From contig CAZCZU010000002.1 of NCBI GenBank assembly GCA_964503475.1, forward strand, positions 1-64,000: a stretch of DNA of 64,000 nt, written 5' to 3'. Position 1 is the stretch's first letter, and every line of letters starts with the position of its first letter. Position numbers and translations under genes: made by a program. The stretch is from CAZCZU01 sp964503475. Lineage in GTDB: Bacteria; Pseudomonadota; Zetaproteobacteria; Mariprofundales; Mariprofundaceae. This document shows, piece after piece, positions 1 through 7,864 of this stretch. The notes under the pieces are model-generated. The model saw nothing but the letters and a program-made list of their open reading frames with translations. It was not told the DNA's origin and did no database searches.

Positions 1-131
1 TGCCGGGTGACAACATTGCGATGGACGTTGAGCTGATCACGCCGATCGCGATGGATAAGGAGCTGCGTTTCGCTATCCGTGAGGGTGGTCGTACCGTTGG
101 CGCCGGTGTTGTAACCGAGATCATCAAGTAA
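1..131 (+). CDS. tuf: Elongation factor Tu, 3' end only
   Basis: The left edge cuts this gene; about 42 C-terminal codons remain, ending in two adjacent stops (TAA TAA). The visible residues (PGDN near the start, ELITPIAMDKELRFAIREGG and a final TEIIK) match the last beta-barrel domain of EF-Tu, the GTPase that brings aminoacyl-tRNA to the ribosome. Its position just before rpmG, tRNA-Trp, secE and nusG is the usual bacterial arrangement. A GC-rich hairpin (148-175: AGGCGGCG pairing with CGCCGCCT) follows but has no T-run, so read-through into rpmG is likely. Confidence 0.95.
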   Translation, partial: PGDNIAMDVELITPIAMDKELRFAIREGGRTVGAGVVTEIIK

Positions 132-197
132 TAAGACGGGCACGCGTAGGCGGCGGCAGGAGACTGTCGCCGCCTTGCTGTCGCTGGAGAATGGAAG

Positions 198-350
198 ATG
201 CGTGATTTGTTGGCGCTGGCTTGTGAAGAGTGCAAACGTCGGAACTACACCACCGACAAGAACAAGCGGACGATGACCGAAAAACTGGTACTCAAGAAGT
301 ACTGCAAGTTCTGTCAGAAGCATACGGCTCATAAAGAAGCCAAGGTTTGA
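198..350 (+). CDS. rpmG: 50S ribosomal protein bL33
   Basis: A 50-residue protein. It is small and basic, with two Cys pairs (C9/C12 and C36/C39) forming the zinc ribbon of the C+ (zinc-containing) form of bL33; the zinc-free form lacks these cysteines. GGAG lies shortly before the ATG at 198; an ATG seven bases upstream hits a stop at once, which fixes this start. It lies between tuf and tRNA-Trp, and the tRNA begins seven bases after the stop, so both are probably made from one primary transcript. A C+ bL33 means zinc limitation could demand a C- paralogue elsewhere, which cannot be checked here. Confidence 0.93.
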   Translation: MRDLLALACEECKRRNYTTDKNKRTMTEKLVLKKYCKFCQKHTAHKEAKV

Positions 351-357
351 TGACGAT

Positions 358-433
358 AGGCCAGTAGCTCAATTGGTAGAGCACCGGTCTCCAAAACCGG
401 GGGTTGGGGGTTCGAGTCCCTCCTGGCCTGCCA
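358..433 (+). tRNA. trnW: tRNA-Trp (anticodon CCA)
   Basis: A 76-nt cloverleaf. The acceptor stem AGGCCAG (358-364) pairs with CTGGCCT (423-429), followed by discriminator G and an encoded CCA (431-433). The D-stem is GCTC/GAGC; the anticodon stem CCGGT (384-388) pairs with ACCGG (396-400) around loop CTCCAAA, giving anticodon CCA at 391-393. The T-arm carries GGTTCGAGTCC. Its location upstream of secE is the conserved place for tRNA-Trp. Confidence 0.98.
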
Positions 434-485
434 GCTTACTGTTTTCGGTCTGCTGGACGATCAATCGATGTGAAGAGGTGCAGTA

Positions 486-674
486 ATGAGTCGGGTTGCG
501 GCAATGCAGAAATTCGTGCGGGAAGTGCAGGTCGAGGCCAAGAAAGTGGTCTGGCCGGAGCGCAAGGAAACGGTACAGGCAACGATCATGGTGGTCGTGA
601 TGGTGCTGTTGATCTCGCTGTTTCTGTGGCTGGTTGACTCGTCCCTGAGCTGGCTCGTACAGAAGGTGATCTGA
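486..674 (+). CDS. secE: Preprotein translocase subunit SecE
   Basis: A 62-residue single-span form of SecE, the essential clamp subunit of the SecYEG channel in the inner membrane. Residues 1-27 form the amphipathic cytoplasmic helix with the family motif VEAKKVVWPERKET; residues about 33-55 are one transmembrane helix. Many gammaproteobacteria have a longer three-helix SecE; this is the minimal type found in most bacteria. The stop overlaps the nusG start (TGATG at 672-676), indicating translational coupling. Confidence 0.96.
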   Translation: MSRVAAMQKFVREVQVEAKKVVWPERKETVQATIMVVVMVLLISLFLWLVDSSLSWLVQKVI

Positions 675-1204
675 TGGCAAAACGTTGGTATGTAGTTCAG
701 GTCTATTCCGGCTTCGAGGATAAAGTGCAGGGCATGCTGCGCGAGAATGCCGAGCGCGCCGGTCTTGCCGATGCATTCGGTGAGATCATGGTACCGCGCG
801 AAGAGGTGGTTGAGTTGAAGGGTGGCCAGAAGGTGACCAGTCAGCGCAAGTTCTTCCCCGGCTATATCCTGGTTGAGATGGAAATGAACGACGAGACCTG
901 GCATGTGGTGCGCGATACCCGCCAGGTCAGTGGATTCCTTGGGTCCGGTGGCAAGCCTCGGCCGATGCCGAAGAGCGAGGTGGATCGCCTCTGCCGCCAG
1001 ATCGAGGAAGGTGTCGAGCGTCCGAAGCCGAAGGTGCTGTTCGAAGTGGGCGAGGCCGTACGTGTGATCGACGGTCCGTTTGCCTCCTTCAATGGCGTGG
1101 TGGAAGAGGTCGACGAAGAAAAGGGCAAGTTGAAGGTCAGTGTATCGATCTTTGGCAGACCCACACCCGTGGAACTCGATTATGTCCAGGTCGAGAAGGG
1201 TTAA
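674..1204 (+). CDS. nusG: Transcription elongation/antitermination factor NusG
   Basis: A 176-residue protein. The N-terminal NGN domain (about 1-115, starting MAKRWYVVQVYSGFEDKVQ) binds the RNA polymerase clamp. The C-terminal KOW domain (about 122-175, with GEAVRVIDGPFASFNGVVEE) contacts Rho or ribosomal protein S10. The length is normal for the family. It is coupled to secE by a one-base overlap and followed by rplK after 15 bases with GGAAGGA as ribosome binding site. Confidence 0.97.
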   Translation: MAKRWYVVQVYSGFEDKVQGMLRENAERAGLADAFGEIMVPREEVVELKGGQKVTSQRKFFPGYILVEMEMNDETWHVVRDTRQVSGFLGSGGKPRPMPKSEVDRLCRQIEEGVERPKPKVLFEVGEAVRVIDGPFASFNGVVEEVDEEKGKLKVSVSIFGRPTPVELDYVQVEKG

Positions 1205-1219
1205 AAGGAAGGACAAACA

Positions 1220-1648
1220 ATGGCTAAAAAGGTTGATAAACTTGTAAAACTGCAGGTTCCGGCCGGTAAGGCGAACCCCGCTCCGCCGGTAGGTCCGGCG
1301 CTGGGTCAGGCTGGCGTGAACATCATGGAATTCTGCAAGGCGTTCAACGCCAAGACCCAGGAGATGGAAGCCGGTCTTCCGATCCCGGTCGTCATCACGG
1401 TCTACCAGGATAAGTCGTTTGAGTTTGCGCTCAAGACCCCGCCTGCCTCCGTGCTGCTTCTGAAAGCTGCCAAGCTGCAGAAGGGCAGCTCCGAGCCGAA
1501 CAAGAACAAGGTCGGCAAGGTCACCAGTGCCCAGATCCGCGAAGTCGCCGAGACCAAGATGCCGGATCTGAACTGCTACGACATCGAAGCAGCCATGCGC
1601 ATCGTCGAGGGCACAGCCCGCTCGATGGGCCTGGTCGTTGAAGGTTAA
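1220..1648 (+). CDS. rplK: 50S ribosomal protein uL11
   Basis: A 142-residue protein of normal length. It begins MAKKVDKLVKLQVPAGKANPAP, and residues 1-70 form the N-terminal domain with the PPVGPALGQAGVNIMEFCKAFN signature that contacts L10 and elongation factors. The C-terminal domain (about 75-140) binds 23S rRNA helices 43/44. It pairs with rplA 12 bases downstream; in E. coli L1 represses this pair translationally. No clear L1-binding mimic was identified in the short nusG-rplK gap. Confidence 0.97.
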   Translation: MAKKVDKLVKLQVPAGKANPAPPVGPALGQAGVNIMEFCKAFNAKTQEMEAGLPIPVVITVYQDKSFEFALKTPPASVLLLKAAKLQKGSSEPNKNKVGKVTSAQIREVAETKMPDLNCYDIEAAMRIVEGTARSMGLVVEG

Positions 1649-1660
1649 GGGGGTCGAGAG

Positions 1661-2347
1661 ATGGCAAAGCTTTCCAAACGTTTGAAGGCTGCCCGCGAGG
1701 CTCTGCCTGCCGGTCAGGTAACGCTCGAGGCAGCTGTTGAGGCTGTGCTGGCACAGCCGGCAGCAAAATTTGATGAGTCGGTCGATGTGGCTGTGAAGCT
1801 GGGTGTTGACCCGCGTCATGCCGATCAGATGGTGCGCGGCACCATCGCCCTGCCGAACGGTACCGGCAAGACCGCGCGTGTTGCGGTGTTCGCCAAGGGT
1901 CCGAAGGCCGAAGAGGCAACCGCAGCTGGCGCTGACGTAGTTGGTGCCGAGGATCTGGTTGAGAAGATCCAGGGTGGTTTCATGGACTTTGACCGCGTTG
2001 TGGCTACTCCGGACATGATGGCCCAGGTTGGCCGTCTTGGTCGTGTGCTGGGTCCGCGTGGCCTGATGCCGAATCCGAAGCTCGGTACCGTGACCATGGA
2101 TGTTGGCAAGGCTGTTGCCGCCATTAAGTCCGGTCAGATCGAGGTTCGTGTTGATAAGGCAGGTGTGATTCACGCTCCGGTCGGTCGTCGTTCCTTCGAC
2201 GCAGCCAAGCTACTGGAGAACGTCAGCTACCTGATCAGCGAGCTGAACCGTATGAAGCCGTCCTCTGCCAAGGGTCGCTACATGGAAGGCGTGGTTGTTT
2301 CTTCCACCATGGGCGCTGGCGTCCGTGTGGATGTCACCACCCTGTAA
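1661..2347 (+). CDS. rplA: 50S ribosomal protein uL1
   Basis: A 228-residue protein of the L1 stalk, with the family signature around VGRLGRVLGPRGLMPNPKLGTVT near residues 120-145. The start follows GGGGTCGAGAG. It is the last gene before a 315-base non-coding stretch; the strong hairpin at 2358-2391 sits just after its stop and probably marks the 3' end or a processing barrier of the rplKA message. Confidence 0.97.
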   Translation: MAKLSKRLKAAREALPAGQVTLEAAVEAVLAQPAAKFDESVDVAVKLGVDPRHADQMVRGTIALPNGTGKTARVAVFAKGPKAEEATAAGADVVGAEDLVEKIQGGFMDFDRVVATPDMMAQVGRLGRVLGPRGLMPNPKLGTVTMDVGKAVAAIKSGQIEVRVDKAGVIHAPVGRRSFDAAKLLENVSYLISELNRMKPSSAKGRYMEGVVVSSTMGAGVRVDVTTL

Positions 2348-2357
2348 GGCTTGATTG

Positions 2358-2391
2358 ATCCGCGGAAGGCATCCGTGCCTTCCGCGGATTT
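2358..2391 (+). terminator. Strong hairpin after rplA (terminator-like)
   Basis: A perfect 14-bp stem: ATCCGCGGAAGGCA (358-371 within the 2 kb block) pairs with TGCCTTCCGCGGAT at 2376-2389 around a TCCG loop. Only TT-TAAT follows, so it is a poor classical intrinsic terminator and may be an attenuator, an RNA stabiliser or a processing site. Confidence 0.6.
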
Positions 2392-2399
2392 AATCGCTT

Positions 2400-2556
2400 A
2401 AGGCGCTGGAACAGCGGCGCTACTCCACCCGGGAAGGGTGGCTTTAGTAAGCATTCCGAAACCGCGTTTTGGAATGCGTGAAAAGGCGGAGGGCAGGAGC
2501 CCTGCGCCGTATAAAACAAGTTAGCCGGATCCCCCGCAAGGGGAGGACGGCTATAG
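2400..2556 (+). other. Structured non-coding stretch in the rplA-rplJ gap
   Basis: No plausible reading frame is seen, but at least three stable hairpins occur in series: CCACCC/GGGTGG near 2426-2442, GCATTCC/GGAATGC at 2452-2478, and TAGCCG/CGGCTA at 2522-2553 enclosing CCCC-GCAA-GGGG with a GNRA loop. Together with the L10-binding leader that follows, this makes an unusually elaborate 5' region for rplJL. It could be part of the autoregulatory leader or a separate small RNA. Confidence 0.4.
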
Positions 2557-2559
2557 AAC

Positions 2560-2640
2560 GATCCGTCCAAGACTGCAGGTGCCGTTAGGCTTAATAGGTC
2601 TCATCCTGCATAGATGGAGTGCGAGCTCACTTGCGCGGAT
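2560..2640 (+). ncRNA. Ribosomal protein L10 leader (rplJL autoregulation)
   Basis: The segment CCGTCCAAGACTGCAGGTG followed by GGCTTAAT and then CCTGCATAGATGG matches, from memory, the conserved core of the bacterial L10 leader. In that RNA the L10-(L7/L12) complex binds the transcript and shuts off its own translation. The two blocks pair (CTGCAGG with CCTGCATAG; CCGTC with GATGG) around the conserved internal loop. It ends about 45 bases before the rplJ start. Confidence 0.75.
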
Positions 2641-2662
2641 CGATTTTTGCAAGGGGGTGAAA

Positions 2663-3178
2663 GTGAATAGAGAAGACAAACACCGTGTTGTCGAAGAGCT
2701 TCACGCCGCTTGGTCTGAGTCAACTGCGGGTGTGGTAACCCACTACCGCGGTCTGACGGTTGCCGAAATGGGCGAGCTGCGTCGCAGCCTGCACCAGGCA
2801 GATGTATCGATCCAGGTTGTGAAAAATACCCTGGCTCGTCGCGCTGCTGAAGGCACGGACTTTAAGGCTGCTGAAGAACTTTTCACCGGACCTGTTGCGA
2901 TTGCCTACGGTAAAGACCCGGTAGGAATGGCGAAAGCCATTGCCGACTTTGCCAAGGCACACGAAGCTCTGGAAATTCAGGGCGGCGTGCTCGATGGCAA
3001 GCCCATCGATGCAGCAGGGATCAAGGCGCTGGCAAGCCTGCCGTCGCGCGAAGTACTGTTGGCCAAGATGTTGGGCAGCATGCAGTCGCCGATCAGTGGC
3101 TTTGTTCGCACCTTGAATGAAATTCCGGCTTCGTTTGTGCGTGTTCTGGCTGCAATTCGTGACCAGAAAGAAGCATAA
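2663..3178 (+). CDS. rplJ: 50S ribosomal protein uL10
   Basis: A 171-residue protein starting at a GTG (2663) with an AAGGGGG ribosome binding site six bases upstream; the open frame extends further upstream, but that part overlaps the L10 leader RNA and is not conserved. Residues 1-135 hold the rRNA/L11-binding domain (EDKHRVVEEL, THYRGLTVAEM, VVKNTLARRA); the C-terminal helix (about 138-171) holds the L7/L12 dimers of the ribosomal stalk. A GTG start suits a tightly self-regulated gene. Confidence 0.95.
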   Translation: MNREDKHRVVEELHAAWSESTAGVVTHYRGLTVAEMGELRRSLHQADVSIQVVKNTLARRAAEGTDFKAAEELFTGPVAIAYGKDPVGMAKAIADFAKAHEALEIQGGVLDGKPIDAAGIKALASLPSREVLLAKMLGSMQSPISGFVRTLNEIPASFVRVLAAIRDQKEA

Positions 3179-3233
3179 GACGATTCACATTTCCTGATAA
3201 ACAGAAAACGAAAAACGCAATAGGAGCTATAAA

Positions 3234-3614
3234 ATGGCACTGACCAAAGATGATATGATTAGCGCAATCGAGAGCATGAGCGTTCTCGAGCTTTCCGAGC
3301 TGGTTTCCGCTCTGGAAGAGAAATTCGGCGTATCCGCAGCTGCACCGGTAGCTGTTGCTGCTGCTGGCGGCGCTGCCGGCGGCGAAGCTGCTGCTGAAGA
3401 GAAGACCGACTTCGACGTTGTTCTGGCATCTGCTGGCGACAAGAAGATCCAGGTGATCAAGGCTGTACGTGAAGTGACCGGCCTGGGCCTGAAAGAGGCC
3501 AAGGATCTGGTTGAAGGTGCGCCGAAGGCCGTTAAGGAAGGCGTTGCCAAGGCTGAGGCTGAAGAGCTGAAGGCCAAGCTGGAAGAGGCTGGCGCAACGG
3601 TCGAGCTGAAGTAA
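3234..3614 (+). CDS. rplL: 50S ribosomal protein bL12 (L7/L12)
   Basis: A 126-residue stalk protein that recruits translation factors. The N-terminal dimerisation domain (1-32), an Ala/Gly-rich hinge (about 33-55, many GCT/GCA Ala codons) and the C-terminal factor-binding domain (EKTDFDVVLASAGDKKIQVIKAVREVTGLGLKEAKDLVEGAP) are all recognisable. TAGGAG precedes the ATG by six bases. It is co-transcribed with rplJ. Confidence 0.97.
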   Translation: MALTKDDMISAIESMSVLELSELVSALEEKFGVSAAAPVAVAAAGGAAGGEAAAEEKTDFDVVLASAGDKKIQVIKAVREVTGLGLKEAKDLVEGAPKAVKEGVAKAEAEELKAKLEEAGATVELK

Positions 3615-3661
3615 GCCGCATCATTGCGCAACACACCGTCAACGTACGTGTAAAGGCTGAT

Positions 3662-3685
3662 CCCCGGCAGGTTTTCCTGCCGGGG
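3662..3685 (+). promoter_or_regulatory. rplL-rpoB intergenic hairpin (attenuator or processing site)
   Basis: A perfect 10-bp stem, CCCCGGCAGG/CCTGCCGGGG, with a TTTT loop and no following T-run. In E. coli this gap holds a partial terminator and an RNase III site that lower rpoBC output relative to rplJL; this hairpin occupies the same place. Downstream, TTGACT (3711-3716) and TATAAA (3732-3737) are only 15 bases apart, a weak promoter candidate for rpoB. Confidence 0.5.
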
Positions 3686-3763
3686 CTTGGTCGTTTCGTG
3701 CTTTGACAATTTGACTCATCTAAGTAACAAGTATAAAAGACAAATTTTCATCCGAGGGTCTGT

Positions 3764-6700
3764 ATGGGCAAGCAAGCAGCAGTCAAGCGCATCCGCAAGA
3801 ATTTCGGGAGTATCGATCCGGCGATCGGAATGCCGAATATGCTTCACCTTCAGACCGGTTCCTACCACGAGTTCGTGGGTGCCGGCAATAAGGGCGCAGA
3901 GATTAATGAATCCCGGCTTTCGCAGGTGTTCCGCACCGTATTCCCGATCCGGGATTACAGCGGAAATGCCGAGCTGCATTTCGAGGGGCTGGAATACAGT
4001 CCACCTCGCTACGATCTGGATGAGTGCCGACGTCGCGACCTGACCTTTGCCCTGCCGGTCAAGGTTAAGCTGCGTCTGAAGATTTTCGAAACCGAAGGCG
4101 ATAAGTCGAGCAAGCGTAAGGTCAAGGAAGTGCGCGATCAGTCCGTGTATATGGGCGAGATTCCGCTGATGACCGATTACGGCTCCTTCATCATTAACGG
4201 TACCGAGCGCGTCATCGTTTCGCAGGTGCACCGTTCGCCGGGCGTATTCTTCGATCATGACAACGGCAAGACCCATGCCTCGGGCAAGTTCCTGTTCAAG
4301 GCACGCGTGATTCCGTATCGCGGTTCCTGGCTCGATTTTGAATTCGATGCCAAGGACAAGGTCTACTTCCGTATCGACCTGCGTCGCAAGATGCCGGCCG
4401 GTATTCTGTTGAAGGCCCTGGGCATGAGCACCCAGGAGATTCTGGATCGGTTCTATGCACGCCGTACCTACCGTGTGACCGATAACGGCTTCCAGGTGCG
4501 TTTCGATGCCGAGCAGTTCCTTGGCTCGCGTGCGGGTGCTGCTATCAAGGTCGACGGCAAGCAGGTTGTTGCCGAAGGCAAGAAGATTACCAAGCTGGCC
4601 ATCAAAAAGATGACCGAAGCCGGTATCGAATGGCTGGATGTGGCGCCTGAGAACCTGATCGGCGAAGTGATTGCTGAGCCAATCACCGTTGAGGGCGGCG
4701 AAATCCTGCTTGATCATAACCAGGAGCTGACCGAAGAGTCGCTTTCCGCTCTGCAGGGTGCTGGTGTGAAGCAGTTCGACTGCCTCTTCATCGACACCTT
4801 CCACCGCGGTCCGTGGCTGGCCGAGACGCTGCGCATGGATATGGTGCAGTCCAAGGAAGAGGCACAGGTAGAGATCTACCGCATGATGCGCCCGGGTGAG
4901 CCGCCGACGGTTGAGACCGCCAAGGCGCTGTTCGAGTCGCTTTTCTTTGATGCCTCCCGTTACGATCTCTCCGCGGTCGGCCGTATGAAGCTGAACAGCC
5001 GTCTGGGTATCTCCGAGGAGGAGGTTCCGCTCGACCACGGTACGCTGCGCGTCGAGGACATCATGCTGGCCATGAACACGCTGCTGGAGCTGCGTGACGG
5101 TATCGGCGATATCGACGACATCGATCACCTTGGTAACCGTCGCCTGCGTTCGGTCGGCGAACTGCTGGAGAATCAGATCCGCGTGGGCCTGGTTCGCATG
5201 GAGCGCGCCATCCGTGAGCGCCTCTCTTCCGGTGAGCTCTCCGAGATGATGCCGTCCGACCTGGTCAACGCGAAGCCGCTGATCGCCTCTGTGAAGGAGT
5301 TCTTCGGTTCATCCCAGCTGTCGCAGTTCATGGATCAGACGAACCCGCTTTCGGAAGTAACCCATAAGCGTCGTCTCTCCGCACTTGGCCCGGGTGGTCT
5401 GTCGCGCGAGCGCGCCGGCTTCGAGGTGCGAGACGTACATCCGACCCATTACGGTCGCCTCTGCCCGATTGAGACGCCGGAAGGTCCGAACATTGGCCTG
5501 ATCAACTCGCTCTCCTGCTTTGCCAAGGTGAACGAGTTCGGCTTTATTGAAACGCCGTACCGTCGTGTCACCGACGGCAAGGTAACCGCCGAGGTGGTCT
5601 ACCTCTCCGCCATTGAGGAGAGCGGCTATGTCATCGCCCAGGCCAATGCCAAGGTGAACGACAAAGGTGATTTCGAAGCCGATTTGGTGCAGTGCCGCCA
5701 GGATGGCGAGTTCATCATGGTTCCGGCATTGGAAATCGACTACATGGACGTATCACCTTCGCAGGTGGTATCCGTCTCTGCCGGTCTGATCCCGTTCCTG
5801 GAGCATGACGATGCGAACCGCGCACTGATGGGCTCCAACATGCAGCGCCAGGCTGTGCCGCTGATCCGTTCCGAGAAGCCGCTGGTCGGCACCGGCATGG
5901 AAGCATCGGTAGCGCGTGACTCCGGCGTGGCCGTGGTCGCCAAGCGTGGCGGTGTCGTCGAGCGTATCGACGGCTCGCGTATCGTGATTCGTGTGAACGA
6001 CAACGAGCAGGTTGAGGGTGAGCCGGGCGTGGATATCTACCGCCTGTTCAAGTACCGCCGTTCCAACCAGAACACCTGCTTCAACCAGCGTCCGATCATC
6101 AAGGGCGGCGATGTCGTTAACAAGGGCGACATCATTGCCGACGGTCCGTCCACCGATATGGGTGAGCTGGCTCTGGGCCGCAACGCCCTGGTCGCCCTGA
6201 TGCCGTGGCGCGGTTACAACTTCGAGGATGCGATTGTTATCTCCGAGAAGCTGGTCAAGGAAGACGTTTATACCTCGGTGCATATCGAGGAGTTCGAGTG
6301 CGTCTCCCGTGACACCAAGCTTGGCCCGGAAGAGATCACCCGCGATATCCCGAACGTTGGCGAGGAGGCGTTGCGCCACCTCGACGAGTCCGGTATCGCC
6401 TACATCGGTGCGGAAGTGAAACCGGGTGACATCCTGGTCGGCAAGATCACGCCGAAGGGGGAGACCCAGCTCTCTCCGGAAGAGAAGCTGCTGCGTGCCA
6501 TCTTCGGTGAGAAGGCGTCTGACGTTCGTGACACTTCCCTGCGCGTGAAGCCGGGTGATGAGGGTGTCGTCGTTGACGTGCAGATCTTTACCCGTCGTGG
6601 TGACGAGAAGGATGAGCGCGCCAAGGCGATCGAGGAGTCCGAGGTCGAGCAGCTCTATGCCGATAAGGAAGAGGAGCGTCGTATCCTGGAGGCCAACGTG

Positions 6701-7864
6701 ATTGGCCGCCTGAAGTCGCTGCTCTCCGGCAAGAAGGCCGTCAAGGTCAAGGGCCTGAAGACGGGCGATGTCGTCAGTGAAGCGAACCTGGAAGGCCTCA
6801 CCCTGCGCGATCTCTCCGCAGTGTCGGTTGAAGACGACGCGGTCAACGAGCGCGTGGCCGAAATCCTGGAGAGCATGGACAAGGAGCGCGCCCGTCTGGA
6901 GCAGCGTTTCGAGGACAAGGTCGCCAAGGTACGCGAGGGCTCGGAGCTGAAGCCGGGCATGATCAAGGTGGTCAAGGTGTTCGTGGCCGTGAAGCGTAAG
7001 CTGCAGCCGGGCGACAAGATGGCCGGCCGCCACGGTAACAAGGGTGTGATCTCGGTGATCGTACCGGAAGAGGATATGCCGTTTACCGAGGATGGTACGC
7101 CGGTCGATATCTGCCTGAATCCGCTGGGTGTTCCGTCGCGTATGAACATCGGACAGATTTTCGAGGTTCACATGGGCTGGGCTGCCAGCGAGCTGGGCCG
7201 CCGTATCGATGAGATGCTGCGTGCCAAGGCTGCCACCGACAAGGTGCGCAGCTTCATGCTCGATGCCTATGCCGAGGATGCCGCTGCATGCGAGCAGATC
7301 AAGGCAGCCAGCGACAACGAACTGGTCGAGATGGCCGATACCCTGCGCAAGGGTGTGCCGATCGCCACACCGGTATTCGATGGCGCCAAGGAGGCTCATA
7401 TCCATCGCATGCTGGAACTGGCCGGTGTTTCGAAGAATGGTCAGACGACCCTGTATGACGGTCGTACCGGCGAGGCATTCGATCGTGCGGTCACCATCGG
7501 ACACATGTACATCCTGAAACTGCATCACCTGGTGGACGAGAAGATTCATGCCCGTTCCACGGGCCCATACAGCCTGGTCACCCAGCAGCCGCTGGGCGGT
7601 AAGGCGCAGTTCGGTGGCCAGCGTTTCGGTGAGATGGAGGTGTGGGCACTGGAAGCATACGGCGCTGCCTACACGCTGCAGGAGATGCTCACCGTGAAAT
7701 CGGACGACGTGCAGGGCCGCACGAAGATGTACGAGTCGATCGTACGCGGCGACATGTCGTTCGATGCGGGTGTGCCGGAATCGTTCAATGTAATGACGAA
7801 GGAGCTCAACGCTCTCGGTATTGATATCGATATGGTCAAGAAGTCGCGCGAGGAGAATGAGTGA
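3764..7864 (+). CDS. rpoB: DNA-directed RNA polymerase subunit beta
   Basis: A full-length 1366-residue beta subunit. The rifampicin pocket is intact and wild-type in appearance (GSSQLSQFMDQTNPLSEVTHKRRLSALGPGG), with no common resistance change visible. The conserved active-site and clamp segments (RPIIKGGDVV, PWRGYNFEDAIVISE, GDKMAGRHGNKGV, GGQRFGEMEVWALEAYGA) are present. The stop overlaps the rpoC ATG (TGATG), so beta and beta' are translationally coupled. Long open frames on the opposite strand here are codon-bias shadows. Confidence 0.99.
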   Translation: MGKQAAVKRIRKNFGSIDPAIGMPNMLHLQTGSYHEFVGAGNKGAEINESRLSQVFRTVFPIRDYSGNAELHFEGLEYSPPRYDLDECRRRDLTFALPVKVKLRLKIFETEGDKSSKRKVKEVRDQSVYMGEIPLMTDYGSFIINGTERVIVSQVHRSPGVFFDHDNGKTHASGKFLFKARVIPYRGSWLDFEFDAKDKVYFRIDLRRKMPAGILLKALGMSTQEILDRFYARRTYRVTDNGFQVRFDAEQFLGSRAGAAIKVDGKQVVAEGKKITKLAIKKMTEAGIEWLDVAPENLIGEVIAEPITVEGGEILLDHNQELTEESLSALQGAGVKQFDCLFIDTFHRGPWLAETLRMDMVQSKEEAQVEIYRMMRPGEPPTVETAKALFESLFFDASRYDLSAVGRMKLNSRLGISEEEVPLDHGTLRVEDIMLAMNTLLELRDGIGDIDDIDHLGNRRLRSVGELLENQIRVGLVRMERAIRERLSSGELSEMMPSDLVNAKPLIASVKEFFGSSQLSQFMDQTNPLSEVTHKRRLSALGPGGLSRERAGFEVRDVHPTHYGRLCPIETPEGPNIGLINSLSCFAKVNEFGFIETPYRRVTDGKVTAEVVYLSAIEESGYVIAQANAKVNDKGDFEADLVQCRQDGEFIMVPALEIDYMDVSPSQVVSVSAGLIPFLEHDDANRALMGSNMQRQAVPLIRSEKPLVGTGMEASVARDSGVAVVAKRGGVVERIDGSRIVIRVNDNEQVEGEPGVDIYRLFKYRRSNQNTCFNQRPIIKGGDVVNKGDIIADGPSTDMGELALGRNALVALMPWRGYNFEDAIVISEKLVKEDVYTSVHIEEFECVSRDTKLGPEEITRDIPNVGEEALRHLDESGIAYIGAEVKPGDILVGKITPKGETQLSPEEKLLRAIFGEKASDVRDTSLRVKPGDEGVVVDVQIFTRRGDEKDERAKAIEESEVEQLYADKEEERRILEANVIGRLKSLLSGKKAVKVKGLKTGDVVSEANLEGLTLRDLSAVSVEDDAVNERVAEILESMDKERARLEQRFEDKVAKVREGSELKPGMIKVVKVFVAVKRKLQPGDKMAGRHGNKGVISVIVPEEDMPFTEDGTPVDICLNPLGVPSRMNIGQIFEVHMGWAASELGRRIDEMLRAKAATDKVRSFMLDAYAEDAAACEQIKAASDNELVEMADTLRKGVPIATPVFDGAKEAHIHRMLELAGVSKNGQTTLYDGRTGEAFDRAVTIGHMYILKLHHLVDEKIHARSTGPYSLVTQQPLGGKAQFGGQRFGEMEVWALEAYGAAYTLQEMLTVKSDDVQGRTKMYESIVRGDMSFDAGVPESFNVMTKELNALGIDIDMVKKSREENE

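Noticed and set aside
3703..3737. Consensus TTGACA promoter before rpoB
   Set aside because: The perfect TTGACA at 3703-3708 has no -10 box at normal spacing; the nearby TTGACT/TATAAA pair has only 15 bases. Kept as a weak note, not a feature.
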